Shown here piece by piece: positions 61,736-64,000 of a stretch of DNA of 64,000 nt (position 1 is the stretch's first letter; every line of letters begins with the position of its first letter). Below the pieces are notes generated by a model. It saw nothing but the letters and a program-made list of their open reading frames with translations. It was not told the origin of the DNA and made no database searches. Location of the stretch: assembly GCF_013620825.1 (NCBI RefSeq), contig NZ_NJIC01000008.1, positions 22,377 to 86,376 of the forward strand, given 5' to 3'. A program made the translations under genes and the position numbers. The stretch comes from Rhodanobacter sp. PCA2 (lineage in GTDB: Bacteria; Pseudomonadota; Gammaproteobacteria; Xanthomonadales; Rhodanobacteraceae).

Positions 61736-62488
61736 TCAATACATGTGCTGGCCGCCGTTCATCGCCACGTTGCTTCCGGTCATGAACGCGGCGGCGTCGC
61801 TGGCGATGAAGCGGATCAGGGCGGCGATTTCCTCCGGCTTGCCGAGGCGGCCGACCGGAATGCCGGCGGTCACCCTGGCGAGCGCGTCCGCCGGCATGGC
61901 GGAGACCATGGCAGTGTCGAGGTAGCCCGGTGACACCGTGTTGACGGTCACGCCCTTGCGCGCGACTTCCTGGGCCAGCGCCTTGGTGAAGCCGTGGATG
62001 CCGGCCTTGGCCGCGGAGTAGTTGGTCTGCCCGAACTGGCCCTTGCTGCCGTTGATCGACGAGATGTTGACGATGCGGCCCCAGCCGCGTTCGAGCATCC
62101 CGTCGATGAACGGCTTGGTGACGTTGAACATCGAATCCAGGTTGACCCGCAGCACCGCGTCCCAGTTGTCCTTGGTGAGCTTGCGGAAGGTGGCGTCGCG
62201 GGTGATGCCGGCGTTGTTGACCAGGATGTCCACGTGGTGGCCGTCGGCGGCGATGCGCTGGGCCATGCGCTCGCAGGAGGCGAAGTCGGCCACGTCGACA
62301 GCGTAGGAGGCGAAGTCGTAGCCGGCGGCCGCTTCCCGCGCCAGCCATGCCGTAGCGGCCTCGTCGTTGCGCGAGTAGGCGACCAGCACGGCATGCCCGG
62401 CATCGTGCAGGGCGCGCGCCGTGGCTTCGCCCAGGCCCCCCATGCCGCCGGTGACCAGTGCCGTGTGTCTGCGGGTGTCCAGGTTCAC
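61736..62488 (-). CDS. phbB: Acetoacetyl-CoA reductase-type short-chain dehydrogenase
   Basis: NADPH-dependent reductase of acetoacetyl-CoA to 3-hydroxybutyryl-CoA, the second step of polyhydroxybutyrate synthesis. The 250-residue product has TALVTGGMGGLGEATARAL (nucleotide fold), ILVNNAGITRDATFRKL, the catalytic Ser in ISSINGSKGQFG, and YSAAKAG (Tyr-x-x-x-Lys). The C terminus is MTGSNVAMNGGQHMY, characteristic of PhbB. The GTG start at 62488 is chosen because GAGG lies 5 bases ahead and the N terminus fits. It heads the leftward group with DUF3141, Pta-like, AckA and Usp. Confidence 0.92.
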   Translation of the reverse strand: MNLDTRRHTALVTGGMGGLGEATARALHDAGHAVLVAYSRNDEAATAWLAREAAAGYDFASYAVDVADFASCERMAQRIAADGHHVDILVNNAGITRDATFRKLTKDNWDAVLRVNLDSMFNVTKPFIDGMLERGWGRIVNISSINGSKGQFGQTNYSAAKAGIHGFTKALAQEVARKGVTVNTVSPGYLDTAMVSAMPADALARVTAGIPVGRLGKPEEIAALIRFIASDAAAFMTGSNVAMNGGQHMY

Positions 62489-62658
62489 GCTGTCCTCGTC
62501 TTTGCCGTTGGCGGCGTCGTGGGGGGAGTGTGTGCGCGCATGCCCGTGCCGGGCCGCGCCTGCGGGCAGGCCGTGGCCAGGGCCGGGAGCGTGGCCGGTG
62601 CCGGGAGCGGGGCGGCGGTGTCGGGCATGGCGGGGATTCTGGTGGGCGGGGACGGGCG

Positions 62659-63789
62659 TCAGGCCATCTGCGAGATCGCCTTGCGGAAGCGCGCCAGCGA
62701 GAACGCGAACAGCACGGAGCCGATCACGGCCAGCGCCAGAAACTGCGGCCAGACCACGTCGAAGCCCGCGCCGCGGAACAGGATCGCGCCGCCCAGGTTG
62801 ACGAAGTGCGTGGTGGGCGCCGCCTGCATCATCGTCTGCACCGCCACCGGCATGCTCTCGAACGGCGTGCTGCCGCCGGACAGCATCTGCAGCGGCATCA
62901 TGATCAGCACCATCAGCATGCCGAACTGCGGCATGTTGCGCGCGAGCGTGGCCATGAAGATGCCCAGCGAAGTGGTCGCGAACAGCACCAGCGCCGCGCC
63001 GGCGAAGAACAGCCACAGCGAGCCGGCCACCGGCACGTGCAGCGCCCAGCGCACCACCAGGTTCAGCGACAGCGCGGCTGCCGCCAGCACCACCAGGCCC
63101 ATGGACCAGATCTTCGCCAGCATGATCTCCGCCGGTGTGACCGGCATCACCAGCAGATGCTCGATGGTGCCGTGCTCGCGCTCGCGGATGAGCGCGGCGC
63201 CGGCAAGAATGATAGACAACATGGTGATCTGGTTGATGATCTGCGTCAGGCCGCCGAACCAGCTCTTCTCCAGCGACGGATTGAAGCGGGCGCGCAACGC
63301 CAGGTCCACCGGCGGCGCGGTGCTGCCGCGATGGCGCTGGACGAACTCGTCGATCTCGCCCATCGCGATCTGCTGGATGTAGCCGCTGCCGATGAACGCC
63401 TGGGTCATGCGGGTGGCGTCGGTGTTGAGCTGGATCTCGGCCCGGCGCCCGGCCAGGACGTCGCGCTGGAAGTTGGGCGGAATGATCAGCGCGAAGGTGT
63501 AGTCGCCCGCGTCCATGCCCGGATCGACCTGCGACTGGTCGATCACGATCGGCGGGGTGAACTCCGGCGGATAGAACGCCGAGACGATGCGCTGCGACAG
63601 CGGCGAGTGGTCTTCGTCGACGATCGCGATGGGCGCGTTGTTGAGCGTCTCGGGCATGGAATTGGCCGAGGTGTAGACCGCGAAGGTGAACACGTACAGG
63701 ATCAGCACCAGCATCACCGGATCGCGGCGCAGGCTCCACAGTTCCTTGACGCCCAGCCGGTAGATGTTCGCCATCCTTCTGCGCAGCAC
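62659..63789 (-). CDS. ABC-2 type transporter permease (YhhJ-like)
   Basis: A 376-residue inner-membrane permease: one N-terminal helix (about 26-45), a large periplasmic domain (about 46-190), and a C-terminal set of about five helices with GAALIREREHGTIEHLLVMP (the ABC-2 signature). It resembles the YhhJ/YbhS family of drug or lipid exporters. The start is GTG at 63789 (MLRRRMANIYRLG); ATG at 63774 is the alternative. Its start is 1 base after the stop of the partial RbbA-like gene, so the two are one transporter unit. Confidence 0.9.
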   Translation of the reverse strand: MLRRRMANIYRLGVKELWSLRRDPVMLVLILYVFTFAVYTSANSMPETLNNAPIAIVDEDHSPLSQRIVSAFYPPEFTPPIVIDQSQVDPGMDAGDYTFALIIPPNFQRDVLAGRRAEIQLNTDATRMTQAFIGSGYIQQIAMGEIDEFVQRHRGSTAPPVDLALRARFNPSLEKSWFGGLTQIINQITMLSIILAGAALIREREHGTIEHLLVMPVTPAEIMLAKIWSMGLVVLAAAALSLNLVVRWALHVPVAGSLWLFFAGAALVLFATTSLGIFMATLARNMPQFGMLMVLIMMPLQMLSGGSTPFESMPVAVQTMMQAAPTTHFVNLGGAILFRGAGFDVVWPQFLALAVIGSVLFAFSLARFRKAISQMA

Positions 63790-63790
63790 G

Positions 63791-64000
63791 TCAGCGCTCC
63801 TGTTTCTTCAGCAACGCGATGGCCACGCCCAGGATCACCGGGACCGCCAGCAGCAGCGGCCAGAACGATGCCGACAGGTCGCCGAATCCGAGCGCCTTGT
63901 TGAAGACGCCGCGGCTGATGGTGAAGATGTGGCTGGCCGGGTAGATCTCGCCGATGACGCGTCCGCTGCCTTTCAGGGAGGCCCCCGGGTCGATCATGCC
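63791..64000 (-). CDS. C-terminal end of an RbbA/YhhJ-type ABC transporter protein (runs off the window)
   Basis: Only the last 69 residues are visible. They include [27 protein letters not shown] and a final membrane helix ([19 protein letters not shown]) ending KKQER. This resembles the C terminus of RbbA-type proteins (ATPase fused to ABC-2 permease). The 5' part lies beyond 64000, so the ATPase part cannot be confirmed. Confidence 0.7.
   Translation of the reverse strand, partial: GMIDPGASLKGSGRVIGEIYPASHIFTISRGVFNKALGFGDLSASFWPLLLAVPVILGVAIALLKKQER

Noticed and set aside
62485..62628. A 47-codon minus-strand frame (MPDTAAPLPAPATL...) ahead of phbB with its stop overlapping the phbB GTG
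   Set aside because: Almost only Pro, Ala and Thr, no good ribosome site; looks like chance in the GC-rich gap.
62458..63903. A 481-codon plus-strand frame opposite the ABC permease
   Set aside because: Shadow composition; the minus strand encodes a permease with a clear ABC-2 signature.

Overview
The window looks like chromosomal DNA of a gammaproteobacterium of the order Xanthomonadales, most likely family Rhodanobacteraceae (Rhodanobacter, Dyella, Frateuria or Luteibacter relatives). The evidence is uniformly high GC with strong third-position GC bias (every real gene has long open shadow frames), the flhF-flhG-fliA-cheYZA-motCD order shared with pseudomonads and xanthomonads, the gammaproteobacterial mreBCD-mrdAB-mltB-rlpA-dacA-ybeD-lipB-lipA order, a split B12-dependent ribonucleotide reductase, and short intergenic inverted repeats of the type common in this order. 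The species call is an inference.

Layout. 1-13157 (+): end of the flagellar late cluster (fliQ, fliR, flhB, flhA, flhF, flhG, fliA) followed without a real break by chemotaxis and motor genes (cheY, cheZ, cheA, motC, motD, a CheW-like gene, a DUF2802 gene). 13216-14621 (-): a FlhB C-terminal paralogue and a FliK-like protein. 14772-24072 (+): a second chemotaxis block (STAS, cheY, cheA; then cheW, MCP, cheR, cheD, cheB, a short MCP-like protein, STAS). Two near-consensus sigma-28 promoters lie ahead of its two halves, so FliA made in the first block probably switches on the second. A third sigma-28-like site precedes a small secreted protein at 24186.

24632-27156: glycerol kinase and, convergently, a PfkB-family kinase. 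27430-40856 (+): the cell-shape and peptidoglycan block (mreB to dacA), the lipoate genes (ybeD, lipB, lipA) and the periplasmic protease prc. 41025-48842: a DUF4126 membrane protein, then a leftward run of an M1 aminopeptidase, an M17 aminopeptidase, a HAD hydrolase, a PstS-like binding protein fused to LysM, and a DegP/DegQ-type protease.

49180-54140 (+): a class II ribonucleotide reductase large chain (nrdJ) interrupted at its conserved NPCGE site by a 374-residue intein with a LAGLIDADG homing endonuclease; a lysine/alanine-rich histone H1-like gene; and a separate nrdJb with the TSCPD and Cys-rich tail. An NrdR-like box precedes nrdJ. 54194-55732 is a clearly AT-richer two-gene island: an unrecognised cytosolic protein and a four-helix membrane protein. 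It is the best candidate in the window for an undescribed (possibly defence) module. It abuts a partial duplication of a universal stress protein gene marked by a short direct repeat.

56368-64000 (-): universal stress protein, acetate kinase, a phosphate acetyl/butyryltransferase-like protein, a PhaC-like DUF3141 protein with a Cys nucleophile, an acetoacetyl-CoA-reductase-type SDR, and the end of an RbbA/YhhJ-type ABC exporter. This resembles low-oxygen, carbon-overflow and polyhydroxybutyrate stress modules. No tRNA, rRNA, CRISPR array, intact insertion sequence or prophage was seen.
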